11,046 nucleotides of DNA from an uncultured Collinsella sp. (GCA_938023905.1 CALJCO010000004.1:1-11046), one strand, 5' to 3'. Positions 1 to 7,345 are shown, counted from the stretch's first letter. Notes: generated by a model from the sequence alone, not told the origin. Translations and numbers: made by a program.

Positions 1-905
1 TCGTTGGCCTTTTTGAGCTTGTGGTTGGCAGGGGCCGCGGGGGTGTAGTCGGCGACGGCCGCAGCGCAAATGGCAGCGTCGGCCGTCTGGAAGGCGTTTA
101 ACGCCGCCTGCAGCATCTCTGCGGCGGTCTGCACGCGCACGCACTTTACGCCGCGAGGAATATCGAGCGATGTCGGTCCCAGCACGAGCGTGACGGCGGC
201 ACCGCGACGTGCGGCCTCCCCCGCCAGGGCGATACCCATCTTGCCCGAAGAACGGTTGCCAATGAAGCGCACCGGGTCGATCGGCTCGTGCGTGGGGCCG
301 GCGGTGATGACGATGCGCTTGCCCGTCAGGTCTTGCGGCACGGGGTTGAGCACCTCACAGACAGCCTCGACGACGTCCTCGGGCTCGCTCATGCGTCCCG
401 TGTCCACGTCGCCGCAGGCAAGGTAACCGCTACCCGGACCCACAACATTGACACCGCGCTCGCGCAGCGTGGCCATGTTGGCCTGCGTGGCCGGTGCCTT
501 CCACATGCCATTGTTCATGGCCGGTGCGATCACGATGGGGCGCGGCGTGGCAAGCAGCGTGGTGGAGATGAGGTCGTCGGCGATGCCGTTGGCCATCTTA
601 GCGATGATGTTGGCCGTCGCGGGCGCCACGACCACCACGTCGGGCTCCTGCGCCAGCGAGATATGGTGGATGGGGTCGGAGGGGTCGTCGAATAGGCCCA
701 CGGCAACGGGCTCATTGGTGAGTGCGCGGAAGGTGAGCGGCCCCACAAACTCAGTGGCATGCTCGCTCATGACGACCTTGACGTGCGCGCCGCGCTTTTG
801 GAGCAGGCGCACGATATTGCACGACTTATAGGCGGCGATCCCGCCGGTAATGCCCAGCAGGATCGTTTTTCCCTCAAGTTGCATTGAATTGTTGGGTGCC
901 GCCAT
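1..905 (-). CDS. coaBC: Bifunctional phosphopantothenoylcysteine decarboxylase / phosphopantothenate-cysteine ligase, 3' end cut by window edge
   Basis: Two middle steps of coenzyme A synthesis in the cytosol: CoaB joins cysteine to 4'-phosphopantothenate using CTP, and the FMN-dependent CoaC domain decarboxylates the product. About 301 residues are visible of a protein usually near 400. The CoaC domain (about 10-190) shows GITGGIAAYK at 18-27, the HHIS segment with the likely catalytic His81, APATAN at 94-99, PAMN at 128-131 and LACG with Cys164 followed by GRM at 170-172. CoaB begins near 195 with ITAGPTHEPID, then NRSSGKMG at 217-224 (Asn217 is the expected catalytic Asn), AAVADY at 282-287 and KLKK at 296-299. 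The frame is open to base 1, so about the last 100 residues are missing. The start is the ATG at 905, with AAGGAA nine bases upstream; another in-frame ATG seven codons later is less well placed. It lies three bases after the zinc-ribbon gene. Last gene seen in the unit. Confidence 0.96.
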   Translation of the reverse strand, partial: MAAPNNSMQLEGKTILLGITGGIAAYKSCNIVRLLQKRGAHVKVVMSEHATEFVGPLTFRALTNEPVAVGLFDDPSDPIHHISLAQEPDVVVVAPATANIIAKMANGIADDLISTTLLATPRPIVIAPAMNNGMWKAPATQANMATLRERGVNVVGPGSGYLACGDVDTGRMSEPEDVVEAVCEVLNPVPQDLTGKRIVITAGPTHEPIDPVRFIGNRSSGKMGIALAGEAARRGAAVTLVLGPTSLDIPRGVKCVRVQTAAEMLQAALNAFQTADAAICAAAVADYTPAAPANHKLKKAN

Positions 906-908
906 CGT

Positions 909-1628
909 TTAAGCTTCCTTGCTCGGGAGCACCAGCAGGCGGTGGCAGTACGGGCAGTGCGTAATCTCACTGCCGTCGTGGTTGAGGTCGCTCATGGACG
1001 ATGCCTGCAGCGCGGTGTGGCAGACCGTGGGGATGTTGCCCTGGATGGTCTCGACGGCCAAGCCGCGGAACTGCTTGAGCAGACGCTCGTAGTCGGTGAG
1101 CACGTCGGCCGGCAGCGTGGCGGCCAGCGCGGTGCGCTCCTTAGTGGCGGCTTCGATCTGAGCCTGCAGGTCGGCAGCCTTGGCGCGGGCGGCCTTGGTA
1201 TCGGCCTTCACGCCCTCTTCGAACTTGGCGATGATTGCCTGCGCGCGGGTCTCGCGGTCGAGCGCCTCTTTGTGGGCGACAACGACGTCCTTGCGGGTGT
1301 GCTCAATCTTGTCCAGACGCTTGGCCAGGGTGGCGAGCTCGTTCTCCAGGTCCTGAACCTCGCGATAGTCAGAGCCGTCGACATGGCGCTTCTTGGCGGC
1401 CTCGATGGCGTTATTGGTCTGAATCTCGGTGGTGTTGAGATCGTCGAGCTCAATATCCAGGTCCTTGCGCTGGGCGTAGAGCTTGGTCATTTCGGCCTTG
1501 AGCTTAACGTAGGTCTTGCGCTTGGAAGCGAGCTCCTTGAGCTCCGGCATATTGGCAAGTTCGCTCTTGTTGCGGGCGAGCTCCAAATCGATCTGTTGCA
1601 GCTTGAGTAGCGTAGCGCCGGCGCTCAT
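909..1628 (-). CDS. Coiled-coil protein with C-terminal zinc ribbon (CdsZ/zf-RING_7-like)
   Basis: A 239-residue protein of the family with a long N-terminal helical hairpin and a C-terminal C4-type zinc ribbon (PF02591-like). Residues about 1-190 are rich in Lys, Glu, Ala and Leu with heptad-like spacing and hold the family-like stretch DGSDYREVQDLENEL at 84-98. The ribbon (about 195-232) has Cys203-His204 and then CPYCH at 225-229. The usual first cysteine of the leading CxxC pair is Pro200, so only three of the four canonical cysteines remain; His204 or His229 might compensate. The precise function is not established; related proteins have been suggested to act as nucleic-acid-binding or chaperone-like factors. 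I chose the ATG at 1628, which overlaps the Nif3 stop as ATGA and has AAAAGGAGAG just upstream, over an in-frame ATG 36 bases earlier that lacks such a site. Pairing with Nif3 is common in actinobacteria. Confidence 0.9.
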   Translation of the reverse strand: MSAGATLLKLQQIDLELARNKSELANMPELKELASKRKTYVKLKAEMTKLYAQRKDLDIELDDLNTTEIQTNNAIEAAKKRHVDGSDYREVQDLENELATLAKRLDKIEHTRKDVVVAHKEALDRETRAQAIIAKFEEGVKADTKAARAKAADLQAQIEAATKERTALAATLPADVLTDYERLLKQFRGLAVETIQGNIPTVCHTALQASSMSDLNHDGSEITHCPYCHRLLVLPSKEA

Positions 1629-2434
1629 AAGTTCTCTCCTTTTGTCACAGTCCACCATTGGCAAGGGTTCAGTATTTTAATCGCATGACGGGGGTCGGCC
1701 CCGGCGTCAACTGCAGAGTTCATCAATATATCAACGAACGGCTCCTCGGAGCGGTCGTGGCCGAGCAAGATCACCGGCAGCCCGCGCAAGGCAAGGTCTT
1801 GCGCCACGTGGTAGCCCGCCTCGCCCGTCACGACAACATCTGCGCCCGCGGCGATGGCGAGCTCTCCGAAGTCGCCCAGGGAGCCGCCCAAAATGGCGAC
1901 GGTGCGGCACGGGCGATCAGCTTTGCCCCACACACGCGGGTCGCTGCCAAAGGCCGTGGCAGCACGGGTGGCAAGATCGCGCAGCGTGCACGGGTCGTTG
2001 AGCGTTGCAAGTGCGCCCAGGCCGGTGGCCTCGGGGTCGTCCACGTGCTCCAGTGAGCTCACGGGTGCGGCACCCAGCAGCTTGCTCAGGCAGACACGGG
2101 CTTCGTGCGAGCGGTCCAGGTTGGTGTGGAGCGAGATAATGCTCACCCCGCAGCGGGCAGCCTCGTAGAGGGCCGCACTGCACTGGGGTCGTGTGGCATC
2201 CGCCGGACAAAAGGCCTCGGGTGCCTTGATGTATATGGGATGATGCGTCAGCAGCACGTTGGCGCTTGCTTCTTGGGCGCGGCGAACATTAGCCTCAGTC
2301 GCATCGAGTGCGCAGGCAACGCCGGTGATCTCCGCGGCCGGATCGCCAACGGAGAGTCCTACGTGGTCCCAGGGCTCGGTGTCCGTCTTGGGATAGCGTG
2401 CCAGTAGCGCGCGCTCGAGCTCGGCGACGATCAT
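1625..2434 (-). CDS. Nif3-like dinuclear metal centre protein (DUF34/NIF3 family)
   Basis: A 269-residue member of the widespread NIF3/DUF34 family, which forms toroidal hexamers with a two-metal site; the biochemical role is still debated (a GTP cyclohydrolase-I-like activity and metal-insertion roles have been proposed). The metal-binding residues are all present: THHP with His64-His65, HTNLD with His103 and Asp107, and GHDRSE with His226 and Glu230. DVVVTGEAGYH at 199-209 is the conserved strand before the last motif. WDHVGL at 22-27 matches the usual WDNVGL. At 269 residues it is the short form, like E. coli YbgI, without the extra domain inserted in longer relatives such as B. subtilis YqfO. 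The ATG overlaps the cysteine desulfurase stop as ATGA and only a weak AGGTG precedes it, so translation is probably coupled. Its 3' end carries the ribosome binding site of the zinc-ribbon gene. Confidence 0.93.
   Translation of the reverse strand: MIVAELERALLARYPKTDTEPWDHVGLSVGDPAAEITGVACALDATEANVRRAQEASANVLLTHHPIYIKAPEAFCPADATRPQCSAALYEAARCGVSIISLHTNLDRSHEARVCLSKLLGAAPVSSLEHVDDPEATGLGALATLNDPCTLRDLATRAATAFGSDPRVWGKADRPCRTVAILGGSLGDFGELAIAAGADVVVTGEAGYHVAQDLALRGLPVILLGHDRSEEPFVDILMNSAVDAGADPRHAIKILNPCQWWTVTKGENL
1634..1643 (-). promoter_or_regulatory. Ribosome binding site of the zinc-ribbon gene
   Basis: AAAAGGAGAG lies inside the last codons of the Nif3 gene, five bases before the ATG at 1628. 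It decides the start over the ATG at 1664 and suggests translational coupling through the ATGA overlap. Confidence 0.8.
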
Positions 2435-3609
2435 GCGGCACCTGCGATCGAGAGCAGCGTCTGGGCAAACTCGTCCAGATCGTCCGGATTCACGCGGTCG
2501 TCAAAGGAAATGCGCAGTGCACCTAGTGCCTGCTCGCGACCAATGCCCATGGCGCTGAGCACATGGCTCGGGTCCATGCTGCCGCTCGAGCACGCCGAGC
2601 CGGCCGAAACCTCAAAGCCGGCGGCATCGAGCTTGACGATGAGCTCCTCGGAGTCCATGCCATCAACGTAGATCGACACCATGCCCGGCAGGCGATCGGC
2701 CTGTGCGTAGTCGCCCATGGTGGCATGAATACGCGGATGAGCCGTAAGCGTGGCGTAGAGCTTGTCGGAAAGGGCTTGCAGCTTCGCGCGCTCCTGAGCC
2801 ACATGGGGCGTCAGAGATGAGGCGGCAGCGGCAAAGGCGAGCTGCGTTCGCAGGTCTTGCGTGCCGGCACGACGACCGGCCTCCTGTCCGCCGCCAAAGA
2901 TGCGCGGGCGCAGCGGCGTGCGGCTCTTAAGGTAGAGTGCGCCAGATGCCACGGGACCGCCAATCTTGTGGGCTGCGACGGACATGGCGTCGACGCCCAG
3001 CTCGGTGACATCGAGCGGAATATGCAGATACCCCTGGATGGCATCGGTGTGGAACAGGGCGCCAACGGTATGCGTGGCCGCGGCAAGCTCGCGGATGGGC
3101 TGCACCACGCCGGTCTCGTTGTTGGCAACCATGATGCTCACGAGCGCCACGTCGTCGCCTAGCAGCTCGACAAGCGTGGCAGGCTCAATGTAGCCCATGC
3201 GGCAGGGCTTCACCAGGTCGACGGTAAAGCCGGCGGCACGCAGCAACGGCAGGTTGTCCAGAATCGAATCGTGCTCGATGGCCGAAACGATTACACGATT
3301 GCGCTTGCGATCGCGCTGACGAGCGCCCTCGGCAAGACCGAGCAGCGCCAGCTGGTTGGCTTCGGTGCCGCCGTTGGTCAGTACAATCTCGGACGGGCGG
3401 ACGTGCGCGCCAAAGCTGCGGGCGATCTCGCGACGTGCAACCTCCAGACGCGTGGCAGCCTTGCGGCCGAGCGAATGCAGCGAGTTGGGGTTGACGCCGG
3501 CAAGCTCGCTGTCGTCGTATTCGCGCTGCGCAAGGAGCGCCTCGGCGCGCATGGGCGTCGAGGCGGCATAGTCAAGATTCACGGGTATGCGGTTTTGACC
3601 TGCGGTCAT
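2431..3609 (-). CDS. Cysteine desulfurase, NifS/IscS type (class V aminotransferase)
   Basis: Pyridoxal-phosphate enzyme of 392 residues that removes sulfur from cysteine as a protein persulfide, giving alanine; the sulfur goes to iron-sulfur clusters or thiolated tRNA and cofactors. Visible signatures are NLDYAAST at 11-18, TNGGTEANQLAL at 78-89, the PLP-stacking His113 in EHDS, ANNETG at 162-167, HTDAIQ with Asp189, the Schiff-base lysine Lys215 in AAHKIGGP, GGGQEAGRRAGTQ at 239-251 and the catalytic Cys340 in SAGSACSSGS. The loop around Cys340 and the overall pattern favour the group I (NifS/IscS) type rather than SufS. Which of iscS or nifS applies cannot be told, as no scaffold gene (iscU, sufU, nifU) or mnmA is present in the window. 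It begins six bases after the rpe stop, with AGGAGG eleven bases before the ATG, and overlaps the Nif3 start by four bases. Confidence 0.95.
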   Translation of the reverse strand: MTAGQNRIPVNLDYAASTPMRAEALLAQREYDDSELAGVNPNSLHSLGRKAATRLEVARREIARSFGAHVRPSEIVLTNGGTEANQLALLGLAEGARQRDRKRNRVIVSAIEHDSILDNLPLLRAAGFTVDLVKPCRMGYIEPATLVELLGDDVALVSIMVANNETGVVQPIRELAAATHTVGALFHTDAIQGYLHIPLDVTELGVDAMSVAAHKIGGPVASGALYLKSRTPLRPRIFGGGQEAGRRAGTQDLRTQLAFAAAASSLTPHVAQERAKLQALSDKLYATLTAHPRIHATMGDYAQADRLPGMVSIYVDGMDSEELIVKLDAAGFEVSAGSACSSGSMDPSHVLSAMGIGREQALGALRISFDDRVNPDDLDEFAQTLLSIAGAA

Positions 3610-3615
3610 AAGGGT

Positions 3616-4287
3616 TTATGCCTCCTGTGCGGCCTCGTTGCCCAGCTTCTGCAGCAGCGCAACCTCGGCAGCGGGATCTTCGGACTTAAATACGGCGGAG
3701 CCGGCCACGAGCACGTTGGCGCCGGCCTTGACGACCTCGACAATGTTCTTGGAAGAAATGCCACCGTCGACCTCGATGAGGGGCGAAACGCCGTGACGCT
3801 CGCACATGGCCCTGAGCTCGTGGAGCTTAGCGATGGTGCCCGGGATAAAGCTCTGACCGCCAAAGCCCGGGTTCACGCTCATGAGCAGCACCATATCGAC
3901 GACGTCGATGATGCTCTCGAGCACGCACACGGGGGTGGCGGGGTTGAGCACCACGCCGGCCTTAACGCCGCGCTGCTGCAGATGGGTGAGCGTGCGGTGC
4001 AGGTGCGTGGAGGCCTCGTAGTGTACGGTGATCATATCGGCGCCGGCGTCTGCGTACCAATCGACCGTCTCGTCGGGGTTCGACACCATGAGGTGCGCGT
4101 CGACCGGTACATTGGTGGAGCGCTTGACGGCCTTGAGGATGTCAACGCCAAAGGTGAGGTTGCCGGTAAAGTGGCCGTCCATGACGTCGAAGTGCACGTA
4201 GTCGGCACCGGCGATCTTGTCGAGTTCGCCCTTGAGGTTGGCCATGTCGGCCGAGAGGACGGACGGAGCGATTTTAATGGAACCCAT
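3616..4287 (-). CDS. rpe: Ribulose-phosphate 3-epimerase
   Basis: Interconverts D-ribulose 5-phosphate and D-xylulose 5-phosphate in the non-oxidative pentose phosphate pathway; cytosolic, metal-dependent TIM barrel. The 223-residue length is typical. Signatures are APSVLSAD at 7-14, HFDVMDGHF at 32-40 with metal ligands His32 and catalytic Asp34, DAHLMV at 63-68 with His65, the phosphate-gripping VNPGFGGQ at 138-145, EVDGGI at 172-177 with the second catalytic Asp174, and VAGSAVF at 194-200. The start ATG at 4287 has GAAAGG eight bases upstream. An 18-base gap separates it from gpsA, the widest in the window and still too short for a terminator plus promoter. Nothing in the sequence suggests a paralogous allulose-type epimerase, since all rpe signature residues are kept. 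Confidence 0.97.
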   Translation of the reverse strand: MGSIKIAPSVLSADMANLKGELDKIAGADYVHFDVMDGHFTGNLTFGVDILKAVKRSTNVPVDAHLMVSNPDETVDWYADAGADMITVHYEASTHLHRTLTHLQQRGVKAGVVLNPATPVCVLESIIDVVDMVLLMSVNPGFGGQSFIPGTIAKLHELRAMCERHGVSPLIEVDGGISSKNIVEVVKAGANVLVAGSAVFKSEDPAAEVALLQKLGNEAAQEA

Positions 4288-4305
4288 GGTAGTAGCCTTT
4301 CTGCG

Positions 4306-5313
4306 CTAGTCGGTGAGTCCGTAGAACTCTTGAGAAGGGACGCGGTCGGTGAGAATCTCGAGCGCCCTATCCAAAGTAACACCGTTGTAGAGCGTTTGCT
4401 CCACGGCAAAGGTGAGCGGAATGTCTACGCCCAGTGAACGGGCGAGTTCGCTCACGCTGCGGGCTGCGACGGCGCCCTCGACCACCATATGCGTACGCGT
4501 CTGGTACTCGTCGAGCGACACGCCGTGGGCAAACTCGTAGCCAAAGGTGCGGTTGCGCGAATGCTCCGAGGTACAGGTGGCAATGAGGTCGCCCATGCCG
4601 GCAAGTCCCATGCAGGTCATGGCCTGGCCGCCGCGGGCGTGCACCAGACGGCTGATCTCGGCCAGGCCGCGCGTCATGATGAGGGCGAGCGTGTTGTCGC
4701 CCGCACCAGAACCGGCGGAAATGCCGCACACGATGGCGATGACGTTTTTCATAGCGCCGCAAACCTCGACACCGGTCATATCCTGCGACAGGTAGATGCG
4801 GAAGGCCGTGGACAGCAGCAGCTCCTTAAAGGTCTCCCCCACCTGCTGGTCCTCGCTGGCGATGACGGCGGCAGAGAGCCCGCCGCGGCAAATCTCCTCG
4901 GCATGGTTGGGGCCCGAGAGGGCCGCCACACGCCGCTCGTTGCCGATCTCGCTGGCAATGACCTCGCTCATGAGCAGGCCAGACTCGGGCTCAATGCCCT
5001 TGGTAAGGCAGAGCACCGGGGTGTTGGCGGCGATGAAAGGCGCTGCCTGATGACATACGCTGCGCAGGTGTGTGGAGGGCACGGCAAAGATGATGGCGTC
5101 GGCGGCGTCGAGCGCTTGCGCCAGGTCCGTCGTGGCGACGACGTTGCCGGGCAGCTCGTAGTCCACCAGATACCGGGGGTTGCAGTGCTCGCCATTGATG
5201 CCGGCGGCCGTCTGCTCGCTGTGGGCCCACATGGTCACGCGCTCGGCTCGCGCGGCGGCAAGGCCGGCGACGGCGGTTCCCCAGGAGCCGGAGCCAATCA
5301 GCGCAACATTCAT
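4306..5313 (-). CDS. gpsA: NAD(P)-dependent glycerol-3-phosphate dehydrogenase
   Basis: Reduces dihydroxyacetone phosphate to sn-glycerol 3-phosphate, the backbone donor for phospholipids; cytosolic. The protein has 335 residues, normal for the family. The N-terminal Rossmann fold opens with GSGSWGTA at 7-14, followed by FAVPS at 76-80 and LTKGIE at 103-108 with Lys105. SGPNHAEE at 133-140 is the family hinge motif. The C-terminal helical domain carries GVEVCGAMKNV at 181-191 with catalytic Lys189, TRGLAEI at 214-220 and GMGDLIATCTS at 239-249 with Asp242, then SRNRTFG at 252-258. The ATG at 5313 has AGGAGAG five bases upstream, overlapping the plsY stop codon. Immediately downstream of plsY, it supplies the glycerol 3-phosphate that PlsY acylates. 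Confidence 0.97.
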   Translation of the reverse strand: MNVALIGSGSWGTAVAGLAAARAERVTMWAHSEQTAAGINGEHCNPRYLVDYELPGNVVATTDLAQALDAADAIIFAVPSTHLRSVCHQAAPFIAANTPVLCLTKGIEPESGLLMSEVIASEIGNERRVAALSGPNHAEEICRGGLSAAVIASEDQQVGETFKELLLSTAFRIYLSQDMTGVEVCGAMKNVIAIVCGISAGSGAGDNTLALIMTRGLAEISRLVHARGGQAMTCMGLAGMGDLIATCTSEHSRNRTFGYEFAHGVSLDEYQTRTHMVVEGAVAARSVSELARSLGVDIPLTFAVEQTLYNGVTLDRALEILTDRVPSQEFYGLTD

Positions 5314-5317
5314 GATT

Positions 5318-5324
5318 CTCTCCT
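5318..5324 (-). promoter_or_regulatory. Ribosome binding site of gpsA
   Basis: AGGAGAG sits five bases before the gpsA ATG (4 bases of ATTC-like spacer plus one) and shares bases with the plsY TAG stop at 5323-5325, a layout typical of coupled translation. Confidence 0.7.
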
Positions 5325-6006
5325 ACTTATCGTCGGGCTCGGTGACGCGCTTGGTAAACGAGAGCTTGGACTCCTTACCGGCCATGAGCTTTTGGATATT
5401 CGCGCGATGGGCCCACACAACGGTGATGCCGATTATCGCCATGCAAAACTTAAGTCCCAGGCTGCTGTACGGAAAGACCGCGCAAGCAGCGATGGGAAGA
5501 CCGATGGCAGCGGCAAGCGAGCCCACCGACACATACTTGGTGATGGCGACGGCCACGATAAACATGCCGAGCAGCGACAGGCCAATAGGCCAGTACCAGG
5601 CGAGGATGACGCCCAGGCCAACCGCGATACCCTTGCCGCCGTGGAAGTTAAGGTAGGGCGAGAAGATATGGCCCCACACCGCTGCCAGGCAAATGACGCC
5701 GAGCATCCAATCGCCGGGGGCTCCGGGCGCCATGATGCTTACGGGGAAGCCATAGCCCAAGTCGGCAATGAGCGGACGCGCGATAAGGACGCAGATGGCG
5801 CCCTTAAGGCAGTCGAGCAACAACGTGAGCGCGGCCACCTTAGGGCCGGCCACGCGCAGCGCATTGGTTGTGCCGATGTTGCCGGAACCCGCCTTGCGAA
5901 TGTCGGTGTGGTTGAACACGCGGCCCAGGATCAGGCCAAACGGAATCGCTCCGATAAAGAACGAGACCACGGCGCAGATGGCGGTCAGCAGAATCGGATT
6001 ATGCAT
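5323..6006 (-). CDS. plsY: Acyl-phosphate:glycerol-3-phosphate acyltransferase, membrane protein
   Basis: Integral membrane enzyme that moves an acyl group from acyl phosphate (made by PlsX, not in this window) to position 1 of glycerol 3-phosphate, the first committed step to phosphatidate. Starting at the ATG at 6006 it has 227 residues. Several hydrophobic spans are visible, near 3-30, 55-80, 100-116, 126-157, 162-182 and 186-198. Motif 1 is SGNIGTTNALR at 41-51, motif 2 GHIFSPYLNFHGGKG at 112-126 and motif 3 HRANIQKLMAGKE at 200-212. Motif 2 continues IAVGLG rather than the more usual VATxxG. AAGGAA lies seven bases upstream of the ATG. The start lies inside the der 3' end (8-base overlap); a longer reading 16 codons upstream would cover more of der and add a charged segment before the first membrane span, so I rejected it. 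Confidence 0.95.
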   Translation of the reverse strand: MHNPILLTAICAVVSFFIGAIPFGLILGRVFNHTDIRKAGSGNIGTTNALRVAGPKVAALTLLLDCLKGAICVLIARPLIADLGYGFPVSIMAPGAPGDWMLGVICLAAVWGHIFSPYLNFHGGKGIAVGLGVILAWYWPIGLSLLGMFIVAVAITKYVSVGSLAAAIGLPIAACAVFPYSSLGLKFCMAIIGITVVWAHRANIQKLMAGKESKLSFTKRVTEPDDK

Positions 6007-7333
6007 CCTTTTGTTCCTTCTTCCTAAAGAAGAGTCGAATGGGCGTGCCGGCAAAATCGAAGGTCGAGCGCATGCGGTTCTCCACGTAGCGCTGGTAGGT
6101 GTCGTTGACCAGATCGCTGTGGTTGACGAAGAACGTGAACGTCGGCGGATTGACGCCCGTCTGAGTCACGTAGTGCATGCGCAGGCGGCGCTTGCCGTCC
6201 ACCACGGTGTGGCCGAACTCACGTAGGTCGGTGAGGAACGTGTTGAGGCGCGAGGTGCTGATCTTTTGCGAACGCGTCTTCTCGGCAGCGTCGACCATCG
6301 CCCAGATCTTCTCGACGCTGCGGCCGGTGAGGGCCGAGATGCGCAGGTACTGGGCCCAGGGAGCCATGACGCCCAGACGGCGGTCGACGGTTTCCATGCA
6401 GGCCTCGCGCTTGCGGTCATCGTCGAGCAGATCCCACTTGTTGAGCAGCACGACGATGGCGCAGCCGCGCTCAATGGCCAAGCCCATGACCTTCTGGTCC
6501 TGCTCGGTAACGCCCACGGAGGCGTCGACGACGAGCAGTGCCACGTCGGCGCGATCGATGGCGCGCAGGCCGCGGACCATGGAGTAGTACTCGATGTTCT
6601 CGTACACGGTGCTCTTCTTGCGAATGCCCGCGGTGTCGACCATACGGTAGTGCTTGCCGTCGCGCTCGACGACGGTATCGATGGCGTCGCGCGTGGTGCC
6701 GGCGATGTTGGACACGATGGAACGATCGGCACCCAAGATGCGGTTAAACAGCGACGACTTGCCGGCGTTGGGGCGGCCGATGATGGCCACGTTCAGCGCA
6801 TCGGGGAACTCGTCGGCGACCTCGTCCTCTTCCTCCGGAAGCAGGGCCACGATGTCGTCGAGCAGGTCGCCCGTGCCATGGCCGTGTAGGGCCGAGAGCG
6901 GCGTGGGCTCACCGATGCCGAGCGAATAGAACTCCCAGATGTTGTCGTTCTCGCGATCGGGGTTATCGAGCTTATTCACCAGCAGAAAGACCGGCTTGTC
7001 GGAGCGCTTGAGCATGCGGGCGACCGACTCGTCCTCCTCGGTGACGCCGGTGCGGCCATCGACCACAAACAGGATGACGGTGGCTTCCTCGGCGGCGGCG
7101 AGCGCCTGGTCGCGGATGGACGTGGCAAAGACGTCATCGCTCTTGAGCGGCTCGATGCCGCCCGTGTCGACGATGGTGAACTCGCGGCCGTTCCAATCAG
7201 CCGTGTGGTACGAGCGGTCGCGCGTGACGCCGCGGGACTCGTGGACGATGGCGTCTGAGGTCTGGGCCAGGCGGTTAACGAGCGTGGACTTGCCCACGTT
7301 GGGGCGTCCGACGACGGCGACGATAGGTTTCAT
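5999..7333 (-). CDS. der: Ribosome biogenesis GTPase Der (EngA)
   Basis: Essential double GTPase that helps mature the 50S ribosomal subunit. From the ATG at 7333 the protein has 444 residues, close to the B. subtilis protein. G domain 1: GRPNVGKS at 9-16, the switch region RGVTRDR at 34-40, DTGG at 56-59, NKLD at 120-123. A short acidic linker (EEEDE at 167-171) leads to G domain 2: GRPNAGKS at 186-193, GTTRDAID at 212-219, DTAG at 233-236, NKWD at 298-301, SAL at 333-335. Residues about 355-440 form the C-terminal KH-like domain, ending GTPIRLFFRKK. AAAGGAGAG lies three bases before the ATG. An in-frame start far upstream (7504) would run 161 bases into the DUF512 gene and has no family support. 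The 3' end overlaps plsY by eight bases. Confidence 0.97.
   Translation of the reverse strand: MKPIVAVVGRPNVGKSTLVNRLAQTSDAIVHESRGVTRDRSYHTADWNGREFTIVDTGGIEPLKSDDVFATSIRDQALAAAEEATVILFVVDGRTGVTEEDESVARMLKRSDKPVFLLVNKLDNPDRENDNIWEFYSLGIGEPTPLSALHGHGTGDLLDDIVALLPEEEDEVADEFPDALNVAIIGRPNAGKSSLFNRILGADRSIVSNIAGTTRDAIDTVVERDGKHYRMVDTAGIRKKSTVYENIEYYSMVRGLRAIDRADVALLVVDASVGVTEQDQKVMGLAIERGCAIVVLLNKWDLLDDDRKREACMETVDRRLGVMAPWAQYLRISALTGRSVEKIWAMVDAAEKTRSQKISTSRLNTFLTDLREFGHTVVDGKRRLRMHYVTQTGVNPPTFTFFVNHSDLVNDTYQRYVENRMRSTFDFAGTPIRLFFRKKEQKDA
6014..6019 (-). promoter_or_regulatory. Ribosome binding site of plsY inside der
   Basis: AAGGAA within the last codons of der, seven bases before the plsY ATG at 6006. 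It supports the short 227-residue form of PlsY over the start at 6054. Confidence 0.7.
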
Positions 7334-7336
7334 CTG

Positions 7337-7345
7337 CTCTCCTTT
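7337..7345 (-). promoter_or_regulatory. Ribosome binding site of der
   Basis: AAAGGAGAG, three bases before the der ATG at 7333, overlapping the TAA stop of the DUF512 gene (7344-7346). It fixes the der start and rules out the long upstream reading. Confidence 0.8.

Noticed and set aside
4288..4305. Terminator or promoter between gpsA and rpe
   Set aside because: This is the widest gap but only 18 bases, with no inverted repeat plus T-run and no -35/-10 pair; it mainly holds the rpe ribosome binding site.
3271..4437. Plus-strand frame of 388 codons as a gene
   Set aside because: Antisense and codon-aligned to the cysteine desulfurase and rpe, both of which have complete catalytic signatures on the minus strand.
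4489..6027. Plus-strand frame of 512 codons as a gene
   Set aside because: It is codon-aligned antisense to gpsA and plsY, crosses their junction, has a low-complexity Gly/Arg/His/Ala-rich composition, and matches no family I recognise.
5990..6030. Internal promoter near the der/plsY overlap (CATAAT as a -10 box)
   Set aside because: No acceptable -35 box lies about 17 bases upstream, and the A-rich stretch is explained by the plsY ribosome binding site and the Lys-rich end of Der.
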